Positions 1 through 10,443 of a DNA stretch of 33,573 nucleotides are shown here, in pieces (position 1 is the stretch's first letter; every line of letters begins with the position of its first letter). The stretch comes from Protostelium mycophagum (Eukaryota; Evosea; Variosea; Protosteliida; Protosteliaceae): positions 24,500 through 58,072 of the forward strand of contig KV920969.1 in NCBI GenBank assembly GCA_002081555.1, written 5' to 3'. Both the position numbers and the translations under genes were made by a program. The notes under the pieces were generated by a model. The model saw nothing but the letters and a program-made list of their open reading frames with translations, made no database searches and had not been told where the DNA came from.

Positions 1-80
1 CTCTAAATTTATGATAGGCAACCGCCGAAATGAACCGCTTTTGGATTTCAGAACCTGTCACTCCTTTTTTTGCCTCAAAC

Positions 81-1500
81 ATGAAGCAACAAGTGATCTC
101 TCTGATGCTTCTATTGGTGCTTGCAGAAGCAGGAACGTTCTTTGCAGCTACAGACACAAGAATAACATATATTGGCCGAACAGTGACAAACACAGATCTG
201 TTGGATCCAAGTGTCGGTAAGGACATCAAACAGCCCGAGATCATGTTTGACTGTGAAAGGAATCAACATGGGGTACCCTCTCAACATGATGATCTTCAGC
301 TTCAATGGTTCGACCTCTGTTAACGTTCAATGGACATCTGGCGGCACCATCTCACAACAGTGGAGCTATTATGTCGATGGTGTCAGCTTTGGCACCCTCA
401 CATCTTCAGGTTTCAACAATGTAACGTTAGTAAACGGCCTCTCTCTGTCACAACATCAGTTTGTGGTACGTCATGACATCGTAAACCCCCTCTGACCTTC
501 ACCAGTTCTTGTGTGAGGAGTCTGAAAATGCCTACTCCAAAATAATCAGTGTTGGCCTGGATAACGGTGGCACTCTCTTGCCCAGCAACAATCTGCAGGT
601 AATTCTGATCAAACGAGCACCCCACTAAGTCAACTTTACAGGTGAATTGCACGTACGGCACATCGAATGTTGCACAAGGATCTGACATCACCGTGCAATC
701 ATGTCTTTCGCGCCAAATTTCGGTAAGTCCGCCATCCCCACGTCGTCTAATCCTGCACAGTTTATTGGGGATAGCATTACCTCAGGATTATTTACTACAT
801 GCAACCCGAACAACACCAGAGCTCATCTGTAAGGGACCTTCTCGCATTGTTAAAATAATCATCTCCAGATCCCATCCGTATCTGGTCGGAACATCCTTAA
901 AAGCTCAAATTCAAGTTGTCGCTCAATCGGGGCAAGGAGTGATGAGGTAGACATTTTTTGGAAACGATTTTTCCCGCCATCTGATCTATTTATAGAAACT
1001 GTGGGCCGGACGTAGGTATATCAGGTCGTCCCTACCCCAAATATGTTATGCTTGCAGACCTTCCATATGTAGGATTCTTGACCGGCTCTACGTGGCAACC
1101 ACCTGTGGTGATCGTCAATTTGGGCACCTGCGGTAGAAGGATTTGTATCGTCTTGAACTGAGCGAATGTAGATTATTCGAGTTTGGATAACGCATATCAA
1201 TTCCCCGCGACAGCTGATTTTGTCGATGCGTACATTGACTTTTTGATGGATGTCCGATATTTCTATCCCGGAAACCCGCTTGTGTATGTAGCTTGCATAG
1301 ACTATTGGAATAATTGCTCCCGGATACAACAGGTACTGTCGTTCTGAACGGTCTCCGACATTAAGAACATCGACAGGTGGTGAATGGAGCGAATGCCGTC
1401 GGACTATACGTGAATTATTTACCTTTGACGATAAATTCTAGCATGATTCAATGTACTTATACTTTGAACAATCTCGGTCATGCTTCTCTCGCCCGACAGA
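81..1500 (+). other. Domain: CE2-like SGNH hydrolase module of the receptor
   Basis: Carbohydrate esterase family 2 enzymes pair an N-terminal jelly roll with an SGNH hydrolase and remove acetyl groups from glycans. Seen here in order: RITYIGRTV and FSFNGSTSVNVQW, then YYVDGVSFGTL (jelly roll). Block I is FIGDSITSG with Ser about residue 177. QSGQGVMRNCG gives the Gly block and VIVNLGTCDYSS block III. DFVDAYIDFLMDVR precedes the final NNLGHASLARQ, which supplies the likely catalytic His, about residue 341. The Asn usual in block III (GTND) is Cys here (GTCD). The module lies right after the signal peptide, so it is extracellular. Family assignment is from motif order; whether it is catalytic or a glycan-binding pseudoenzyme is open. 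Confidence 0.75.
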
Positions 1501-4500
1501 TCTCATCAGTGGTCTCATACGACACCAAGTATGACACATCATGTGAATCCATTCTGAATGTATACAGGTGGTATGACGGTACCAACCTGTACGTATATAA
1601 TACAGCTACCATGGCTCAAGGTAATGTCTTTCTCATGTTTAGAAAATGAAGTGCCATAGATGTGATGACATGGCTCTCCGGAGTTCCATCAGGTGGAACT
1701 GCCTCCGTGTATTTCATGGAGAATTACACCGGACCTGCTGCATACATCAACGCCACGGTCAACTATAATTTACGATTTTTGGCGGGACAACCAGCCATCA
1801 CGTTGAATAATATATCTTTCAGCATAGACGGGTCCGGAAATGCCACATTTGCGAATCTGACATTTGTTACGTCTCAGTCATACGCGAACATTATGGGGGT
1901 GGGGATTCCATCATTAATCGAAGTTTGACGCAAATCGTAGGTTGGGCAGAATCCTTCGTCTACAATGAACCAAGTAAACATATATAATTGTAATTGCGTC
2001 AACAGTATCGCACTTGGTAAGCAGAATTTCAACTTCTCCAAATGAAATAACATTTCAAGGCTATATAATTGTTAGAAGCTCAGGTTTAACGGTAAACAAC
2101 GCGGCAGTGACAACGAGTTCTTTTGGATCTAGTGTGGTGCAGTACACTCCTTTTGGTTGGTACCTCGTTGAACTCTTATTCCTCACATCGCTTAGGTGTG
2201 GGCTCGTTGAACATAGTATCCTTTAATGCTACCAACAATACATGCAATAAAGGTGTCGTTTGGGCCACCGGGAGCATGTCCTCTGTACTGGTTACTGACT
2301 CTGTGTGGAGCTTCAATATAGTCCCCGGAAATGTCACTGTACAACAATTCTTCCTGGTCTCCCCAAGCAGTGCGGTAGTTTTCGCAAGGTAACCGGTTAT
2401 ATTTTCACTCGAATGTCAAATGAACATTCGTGATAGGAATCTGATAGAAGGATGTCGCGGCTTCCCTTCCCTGGTAGATGCTTTGATGATTTGCTTGTAC
2501 AATTTGATACTTGCAGGTGGGATCACCTGTCAGCTTCGACCCCAGCTCCACCAGTATACTCGTGAACAATTGCACGTTCCAAAATAATTTAAACATGTAT
2601 AGCTCTGCCATAATGATTCAATCAAATCCAGGCACATGGTCATTGAATTTTACCGTTGTAAATAGTCAATTCTCAGGTGCGTCGAAGAAAAAAGTATTTT
2701 AGGTGACATCAATAGCCAGTTCTGGCTTGTCTGGATCTGTGATGGTTGCTGGAGGATCCAGTATCTCTTCCATGAGTGTATTGAACTGCAATTTCAGTAA
2801 CATCTATGGGAGTACTAATATTGGAGGTAGGTTTAAGAATGCAAAAGATAGGACTGATTCATTTCAGGCGTGCTTTCAGCTTCAAACATTCTCACATTAC
2901 AGATAGTCGGAAGCATCTTTGATAACATCTCCGGAGCTGTAGATGCGACAGTCGTTAATCTTCCAGCTCCTATCAACGTAGGATTCCTAATGCCCAAGAA
3001 TATCCGCTGACAAATGTCAGATGATATTTAGTGGTAATACGGTCAGAAATTGTGTTGGGTTTGCTGGGATCTCTATGGGTAGCGGACAAGCACCTGGGAA
3101 CATCACAATCTCCAATAGTGTCTTCACCTTCAATAACTTTTATGGCGGAGACGGCTGGTTCCCACTGGTGATTCATATGATCTCTACAATATATTGAATC
3201 ATGTACAGACCGCAAATTCACTATCAATATCCGGGTGCATCTTCAACGAGCCCACTATCATAACACGGTGGACAAACATCTATGTTGAAACCGTATCGTA
3301 TGTTGAGGTGAGCATCCAAAACTTTTCCGCACTTATCACCACAGGTCCAAAATAGTCAATTTATCTCCAACCTTGTCCTGAACGCACCTTTGTTTTTGAG
3401 TAATCCTTCTGGGACTGTATTGGTGAATAACTGCATTTTTGCCAATAATATGAATAATGGAACTGCTTCTCGTGCAGCGAGCAGCATCTATGCATCACAA
3501 CAGATCGTCACTGCCACAAACAATGTGTTTTTCCACAACAACGCCAGCATAGGTTTGAACAATAATCGAACGATTTCTGAAGCTAATAGCGACTGTTTTC
3601 TATCAGTCTCCGGTATCTCTGATTCACAAAAACAATAATTTTACCAACAATTATGGTGCAGATACAGGCAGCTTTATCCTGCTCTCATCAGTAGCCACCC
3701 AAGTCTCAATAACGAATGACACATATATTAATAACAGTGGTTCGATCCATTCAGGTAATTACTTCACCAAATAGTGCATGAATGTTGAATCTGGCAGGAG
3801 CCTTTACATTTGTGGGACAGTCTGGAATATTCAATATGTCTGGTGTCACTTTCTACAATAATAATGGTCCTCAAGGAAGTGAAATATACTCCAATGCTTC
3901 TGCAGCATTGAAAATGTTTTTATACAATACAACACTGTACAATAACATCGGTCTGAGCAGTGGTAAGTAATTTTGCTGAAACTCCATCCTACATGTCTGA
4001 ATATTCCAGATTGTTACTTGGTCAACACCAACCTAACAATGAACAACGTCACATTCACTCTTTCGGCCCCCATCGTAATCACTGATTCACAGCTTTATTT
4101 CTATTCATGCGTCGTGAATGAATCATCTGTATTAGTACACGGTCTCAGTTCTATGTACACCTTCAACTCAGTATTTTTGGTCGGGCTGACGTTCAATTTG
4201 GATATTTCAGCCCGTCTTTATACAACCGGTACATTTGCGGTAGCTTGCCCTTTGAGTAAGACCTCGCTATCCCCACCTTCCGAATACTAATCATAATTAG
4301 ATTACAACGTAGTTAATAATAATCCAATGTATTATTGTATATGGGCATATTCATCGACCTCTGAATATGACACAACTACAATACAGGAGACAACTACCGA
4401 ATATTTTGCTTTCGAAACTACAATGCGCCAATTAACAACAGTGGTTCAGACTACCTCTGAGGCCCAGACAACTACACAAGCTCTGACTTCGATGTATCCG

Positions 4501-7500
4501 ACAACAGAGGCTCAAAGCACCAGTGAATACCAAACCACCACTGAACAATTCTCATCGACAATCATCATCACTACAGTAGCACAGACATCAACAGAAGCCC
4601 AGACCACCTCCGTAGCTCAAACCTCTGTTCAACAAACCAGCACTGAAGCTCAGACCACCACGGTTGTGGAAACATCCACCGAACAATTATCATCGACTAT
4701 CTTTCAAACTACCGTGCCACAGACATCCACTGAAGCCCAAACAAGCACACAAGCTCAGACATCTGTGTACCAGACTAGTAGTGAACTAGATACAACTACA
4801 GTGTTACTTTCCACAACAGAGGTCCAGACAACTTCTGTTGCAGAAACAACAAATTACCCCACTACCTCTTCACAGCTCACTCCTCAATCTACAACAGAAG
4901 TACAAACATCCTCAGTCATAGATACAACAACATTCTCCTCCACCGGTAATCCAAAAACTAGCACAGAGGCACAAACGTCCACACAAGCATATTCGAGTTC
5001 AGTTTACCAGTCGACAACAGAAGCCTTCTCTTCATCTGAAGTGTATTCTTCAACAGCTGCGGTGAATACGTGCTCGTTTATATTTGGTAACAGTAGTACA
5101 TTAGCCCAAGGTAGATTGGATAAGCAAGCCAAAGTGTCTTATATATACAGATGTCATGAATGCTCTGAACGGTGCTGTCGGTCCGCTTTGCACGATCACT
5201 TTCACGGCAGATTACAACGGTCCACCATCTCAGATATATCTGAGTATCAACTACTCTCTCAATATTTCAGGAAGTATTCATCTGAACAATCTTTACTTTT
5301 ACATTGATGGAGGAGATGTTACTTTCAGCAATATGATATTCTCATCGAATACTTCGCTACCAGCACCTTTCATTGTGGTTAGTAGGCAGAAGCAAATTAC
5401 AAAATAACGGAATACAGTGCGGTTTGAATTTAGCTCCAACATTCGTGGGGCTATTCAACGTCTCCATTCTGAATGGATCATCAGCAGGTTAGATTCGTTT
5501 ATAGATCAAGATTGATAGATCTGAAGGCGGTGTATATGCCAAAAGTAGTCAGTTCACCATGATCGGTGGCGTCATCGGAGGCAATAAATTCTCCAACAAT
5601 ATTTTCGACACTGGTAGTGGGATTGCCTTTTATTCTGAGGGTATAACCACAAAAAACATCTCGTTCCTTATGTTCTGCAGGTTTAGGTAATGCCAACATC
5701 AACGGTGTGGCGTTGTACAATAATACCTGTGCGAGGGGTGTGACGGTACTTTATGGGACCTACAACGTTGTCTCAGTGACGAATAGTATTTGGAGTGGAA
5801 ATATCATTAACGCAGACACTGCGGGACATCAGTTTTTTGCGGAACAAGCGAACCAAATCTGGTTCCGCAATAACACGGTGCAATACGGAAGAACTTTGAT
5901 CCCTTCGACGGTAAACCTGTGTCATCTCTATACTCTTACTGAAGTCGTCAGGCGCCGAGCGGCACGATCTGTTTCGACCCCAGAAGTAGCTTCATCAATG
6001 TAGATGGTTGCATTATCTCAAGGAATGTTGAGTTCAACTACTCGTCGGCTATATCCATAATTCCTCTCAGTACTCCTACAGCCTCTCGACTAGTTTTCAC
6101 TCTCAGCAATTCAGCTATATCAGGTAATATATATTCGAAGCTAGCATATTGACATACGAATAGGTAATCAGGGACCAGTAAGCGCATTTGTGAGTGCTGT
6201 GGGAATTACACTCAGTTCGATCTCCATTATCAACACGACCTTCTCCAGTAATTCGGCCGTCCTTTCAGGACCAGGTGAAATTTTACTCAAAGGATGTCGT
6301 ACATTCTGATATTATTCAGCGATAGGAATATTGTCTGTTCTCTCTTCGCTCACAATAAAAAATTCCACTTTTGACGGGAATATCGCAGTCAGTGGACCTA
6401 TCTTGGACATGTTCTCCACTCCATCAACTGTAAATATCTCACTGTTTTCGTCTGCGCACAACCTGACATATCTCAGATGATTATAGACAGCTCCATATTC
6501 AAAAATAACAATGGCGGGAACAGTGCCTCTTCGTTAGCATTCAGATTTACTCCTACAACCAGAGGCACCTTAACTATCACCAACACCATATTTTTCTCGA
6601 ATCAAGGTTCCGATGCTGAGATCATTGTTCCCATTAATGTGAGGGATTGTTGTGGCTTTGACTCTTCTCTGAATTACAACAGACCATCTCAAATGTCTCG
6701 ATAGAATCTTGTATCTTCAATAAACTGCAGTACAGTCCATTTCAGTACGTGAAATCCGGTGTGCTTGCGATACTGGGCGTAACAAATGTCATCGTAAGTA
6801 TCATATTGGCATTCAAGGCATGACTCACGCAGGTTCGCAACACCATCTTTCAAGAGACGGAATCCATTTACGGTCCACTGGGAGTATATTCAGGGGGAAG
6901 TGTTGTTGTAGATAATTGCACATTCTCACAAAACATGAACACTCATTACGGAGAGTCCACCTCAAGCTCAATCTTCGCCTCTTCCATCAGTACACTTGTT
7001 GTCCAAAATAGTAATTTCTATCAGAATTTTGGTGGTTCAGGTGAGTACAAATATTGTTTGAATTTTCTGAAGGAGATAGCCCCACTGTTGGCAGAACAGA
7101 CTGTAAACAACATTTTTCTTCAGAACAACATTTGGGTGAGCAATCTCCATCACACAATGATGTTGATATGATGATAGAGAAATAACACTGGTCAATATGG
7201 TGGAGCCGTCTTGGTAAATGTCACGACTCCGACCCAATTGGTCATCAAGAATGATTCTTTCTTCAACAACTCGGCAAGTCAAATGTCAGGTGAGATACCC
7301 GGTCATATTAGACATCTTTTGACAGTGACAAAGGAGGAGTTACTTTGTCAGGGCAATTAGGTCTATCCCTCAGCGCTTCTACCTTTATCGGAAATAATGG
7401 TGCACTTGGTGGATCTATATATGTATCTGGATTAGCCGCCGCCTCTATCTACAACTCTACCTTTAATGGTAGTACAGCGGTTCAGGGAGGTGCTATATAC

Positions 7501-9606
7501 GCGACGTCAGTCAGTTCCACTTTCTCTCTGCAGAGCTCTATATTTTCTAGAAATACGGCACAAAGGGGCGGCTCTGTCTATCTTGCTTCATCGTCCTCCA
7601 CAAAGAGGGCTACACTGACACAAGTAGATATTATTCGTTAGTCATTGTGATTAAACTATTTCAGACGTTAAATAATTGCACATTTTTGTACAGCTCTGCC
7701 AATCAAGGTGGTGCTGTGTTCGTATCGGGTGGTGCTTCAATACAATCATGCTCTTTTGCTGGCAACACCGCAACAGCAGGATCTCATTATGGTCTATCAG
7801 GAGGTAAATTGACGTTGAATTTTGCACATAATAACTTCTCATAGAAATGTACACTTTTTACAACAAAATCGATCAAAATGGCACTCCAGTGCTTTATGCC
7901 GAAGGCAACAGCGTATTGCAGGATGCAGATTCAGACTGGGGAAATCGTGAAATTTTCCTTGCGCCATATTCCACTCTCCTCACTAATGTCAAGTTCAATT
8001 CAGTTTGTCCGACAGGTATGAACCATCTTTGACATCCCACTGACATCTCAGGTTACGTTCCAAGTACCAATAATGCCGGAGTGACGAGTTGTACACCCAC
8101 CCCGATTACGAATAATTCCACAGGAGGAGGAGCAGGTCCCAACCAGGTCGTGGGGAATGGTGAAAAAAGTCAATCAGTGCCATCAGCCGCCATTGGTAGA
8201 TGAATATTTCACCCATCTCAACTGACCCGTGAAGGTGGTGCCGTAGGAGGAGTAGCCCTTTTGGCCGTCGTTATTGTTGTGCTCATTGTTGTGAGAAGAA
8301 AAAACTCCAGATTAGCGGTGCTCAAAGCTGAAGAAGAGATGGCCGAAATGCCCATAACCTCTCTCAAGACAATTATCAAGAATGTAAGTTGAGTTCCTAA
8401 AAGGATCAGAGTTAATGTGGTGCAGGTGATCATCAGATGGGATAACATACAAAATCTCGTTCCCATTGGTCGTGGAAGTTTTGGTATCGTCTACAAAGCC
8501 AAGTGAGCTGTTACCCTTAAGAAGTTCAAAATTCACATTGATAGGTGGCGAGAAGTGGACGTGGCTGTGAAACAAATGCTGGATGTCTCGACACTTACCC
8601 AGAAATACTACGATGAATTCTATGCGGAGGTGAACTTGCTGCAAAACTTGAGACCTCATCCGTATGTCGTGATGTTTTTGGGCATTACCGTACCATCAGA
8701 TCCCTTATCTCTGGTATGATATCATGAGATGTCCTCATTCCGATATATGCAGGTCACAGAATTGTGTGAAGGTGGAAATTTGCAAAAATATTTGCAGAAT
8801 CAAAAGCCATCGGATGCATTTAAGAGCAAGATCATCGGTCAAATCGCATTGGGCATGCTGCATTTGCATCTCGAGGGCATCATGTGAGATATATTTCACA
8901 GGAGTTTGAGATTGACTTCAACCAGCCACCGCGACCTTGCAGCCAGAAACGTGCTTTTGTCTCGCTCACTTGATGCGAAGATCTCTGATTTCGGTCTCTC
9001 ACGACAGCAAGACGTGGACGAGAAGGAGAGTTTCACTCAATCCAATGTAGGCACAATGTCTCCAGTTACGATTAACAATATTAAGGTTGGGCCATTGAAG
9101 TGGATGGCTCCTGAGTGTCTTGTTCAACAAAAATACTCCAAGATGTCAGACGTGTACGCCTTTGGAATAACCGTCTGGTGAGTTGGGAATATCTTGCCAC
9201 ATGACTGAGATGTTCAAGGGAGGTTGTGCACCAAAAAGAACCTTATCCAGGAATGCAAGGAGTACAAGTCGCCTTGGCTGTGTCAGGATCTGGCATGAGG
9301 CCTCAGATTGATGACGATTGTGAGCCAAAGATTGCCAGTTTAATGCAACGATGCTGGATGACCGAGACCAATGAGAGGCCGACTTTCCAAAAGATTTGTG
9401 AAATGAAAATTGGAAACCAAATGGCTCCAAATCAACCATCAACGAAAGAAGAAGATGGTTGGAAACCGGTGAGCCTGAGCGACGGTAAGTGCCAAAATGT
9501 CTAGAATTACAAGTTGATAAGCACAGGACACGACGAAAACTTCGAGCATCCATATGCCACGAACGACATATATCATGTCTCGAGCCTCAGCTCAGATGAA
9601 GAATGA
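81..9606 (+). CDS. Receptor tyrosine kinase with CE2-type SGNH esterase and duplicated beta-helix ectodomain
   Basis: Spliced gene with dozens of short introns; probably a plasma-membrane receptor that senses or trims a glycan and signals by phosphorylation. The ATG at 81 opens a signal peptide (MKQQVISLMLLLVLAEAG). First exons: 81-216, 260-465, 506-598, 642-722, 761-828, 869-946, 996-1015, 1058-1132, 1172-1332, 1377-1620, 1660 onward. They encode an SGNH esterase module, then Asn/Ser-rich beta-helix-like repeats, a mucin-like stalk, a second repeat region, a membrane span near 8240-8291 and a kinase. The stop at 9604-9606 overlaps an AATAAA. Reading continuity is explicit through the stalk (an intron with a TACTAAT branch site at about 4256-4300) and into the second ectodomain (intron 5111-5150), so I model one gene. 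An in-frame upstream ATG at 30 exists, but the 81 start places the hydrophobic segment at the N-terminus. Intron assignments between about 1900 and 4250 and between 5400 and 8200 are approximate. A fused pair of receptors is the main alternative. Confidence 0.75.
1660..4255 (+). other. Domain: first beta-helix-like ectodomain region
   Basis: The spliced exons encode short repeating segments with alternating hydrophobic residues and many Asn, Ser, Thr and Gly, for example ITLNNISFSIDGSGNATF and VLVNNCIFANNMNNG. This pattern is typical of right-handed parallel beta-helix or polymorphic-membrane-protein-like stacks. Many N-glycosylation sequons (NxS/T) occur. The region begins with a segment (TMAQDVM...NYTGPAAYINATVNYNL) that recurs after the stalk. 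It ends at a Cys-Pro motif (FAVACPL) followed by a Tyr- and Cys-containing tail, where the mucin stalk begins. Intron boundaries were not all resolved. Confidence 0.6.
4327..5070 (+). repeat. Mucin-like Thr/Ser/Gln-rich stalk (degenerate repeats)
   Basis: One uninterrupted exon stretch of about 245 codons is dominated by Thr, Ser, Gln and Glu, with recurring words such as TEAQTT, QTSTEAQT and TTEVQTSS. The composition is that of an O-glycosylated, extended stalk, as in mucins and many amoebal or fungal surface proteins. It links the two beta-helix regions of the receptor and is in frame with both. The repeats are degenerate at DNA level (acaacta, acttctg, caaacatc variants), so it is not a recent microsatellite. 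Confidence 0.8.
5151..8130 (+). other. Domain: second beta-helix-like ectodomain region
   Basis: This region resumes with AQDVMNALNGAVGPL and YNGPPSQIYLSINYSLN, matching the start of the first region. It continues with beta-helix-like repeats. Between 7345 and 7840 they carry clear Pmp-like signatures: GGAIYATSVSSTF, FSRNTAQRGGSVYLA, ANQGGAVFVSGG and FAGNTATAG (GGA[IV] plus FxxN). It closes with NSVCPTG and a short Cys-containing tail, the counterpart of the Cys-Pro motif that ends the first region. A Gly/Asn linker then leads to the membrane span. Such folds often present ligand-binding surfaces; that role here is inferred. Confidence 0.6.
8237..8293 (+). other. Single transmembrane segment of the receptor
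   Basis: The exon reads GGVALLAVVVIVVLIVV followed at once by RRK. This is one hydrophobic helix with a positively charged cytosolic stop-transfer flank. It separates the secreted ectodomain from the juxtamembrane and kinase parts and supports type I topology with the N-terminal signal peptide. Confidence 0.85.
8428..9420 (+). other. Domain: protein tyrosine kinase of the receptor
   Basis: Spliced over several exons. IGRGSFGIVYKA is the glycine loop and DVAVKQ holds the ATP lysine. The alpha-C Glu is in FYAEVNLLQN and VTELCEGGNL is the hinge. HRDLAARNVLL is the catalytic loop, created by splicing out 8884-8925. ISDFGLSR, VGPLKWMAPE, SDVYAFGITVWE and NERPTF follow. The LAARN form of the loop is the classic tyrosine-kinase signature, where TKL kinases usually have LKxxN. 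All catalytic residues are present, so an active enzyme is expected. A short tail with HPYATNDIYHVSSLSSDEE carries two Tyr that could be autophosphorylation sites (inference). Confidence 0.9.
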
Positions 9607-9613
9607 ATAAAAT
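9604..9613 (+). promoter_or_regulatory. Stop codon overlapping polyadenylation signal
   Basis: The receptor stop TGA (9604-9606) shares its last A with AATAAA (9606-9611). A second AATAAA in the same context (TGAATAAAAT) lies at 9773-9778, so either may direct 3' end formation. Confidence 0.5.
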
Positions 9614-9877
9614 CTCGTTTACTCGTTTGTTCAGCCGCAAATTGGCCTCCCTACCACTGGCGTGTGGGTGATCAGCCTCTGGGTCTAGCCGTTGCCCCAG
9701 CTCAGGGTAAATTATTGGTGATTGTCGGTTTGTGCCTCCATGTGTCATTGTATTCTTTGTATGGGGTGAATGAATAAAATATGATATTTTTGGTTCGTTG
9801 TTTTTTGTGGTTGTGCACAAGTTGCACATTCTCGGAAAAGGACAGCACCAAAGGAGGATCACAATCTAGATCGTCTC

Positions 9878-10443
9878 ATGGAAACAACAGCAGAGACCGA
9901 GACGTGTGATAACTGTAAAGATTGTCAGATTGCAAGATCTCAGTTTCTCTATTTTGGACAATATCAGGCTTATCTCCAACAGTATCAACAATACCTTTCG
10001 TATTGGTACCAACCACCTGTTCAGACTCCATTTTATCAAGTATATCCCAGGATGAAACGGCACATTCCTTTCTAACTAACGCCAGGATCACACTGCTGAA
10101 GAGTCAACAGGAGATGCAGTCTATGATGATGTTGAGGAAGGAGAGATTATCGAAGAAGAGCAGGTAGAATGGGTCCTATCCGATGAAGCGTTAGCGATGT
10201 TTGCCAAATCAGAAGCAGCAAGAATGTTGAGTGAGTATCTTCATATGATGACACTTTAGTCTCATAATTCATAAAGGAAAAAAAGAAAATCAAGAAGCAC
10301 GCCGACAAGAAAAGTCATCAAAAGGAAATAGAAAGAAGAGAAGAAAGCTTATGAATAAGAATCCCAAAGATGACCTGAAACCCGATCACAAACCATCAGA
10401 ACTCGCAATGAAGGAGGAAGAAAAGGAAGAGGGAGAAATTTGA
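9878..10443 (+). CDS. Small charged protein, possibly Gemin8-like
   Basis: Three exons, 9878-10039, 10086-10230 and 10277-10443, keep frame and give 157 residues. The N-terminal half is rich in Gln and Tyr (YFGQYQAYLQQYQQYLSYWY). The middle is acidic (DDVEEGEIIEEE) and leads to EWVLSDEALAMFAKSEAARM. The C-terminal third is strongly basic (KGNRKKRRKLMNKN), ending EEGEI. The Tyr/Trp-rich start plus a 'xxEALxxFAxSExxR' helix before a charged run recalls Gemin8, a subunit of the SMN complex that assembles spliceosomal snRNPs. The C-terminal block expected of animal Gemin8 is missing, so this is a weak suggestion. The basic run could be a nuclear localisation signal. It starts about 270 nt downstream of the receptor, on the same strand. 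Confidence 0.7.

Noticed and set aside
1021-1329. Minus-strand ORF of 102 codons
   Set aside because: It is antisense to exons that encode the conserved SGNH block III (NLGTCD) and the following helix.
4256-4330. Ending the first receptor half as a separate gene before the stalk
   Set aside because: A standard intron (donor GTAAGACC, branch TACTAAT, acceptor AATTAG) joins FAVACPL to the stalk exon in frame, and the stalk reads on into the second ectodomain.
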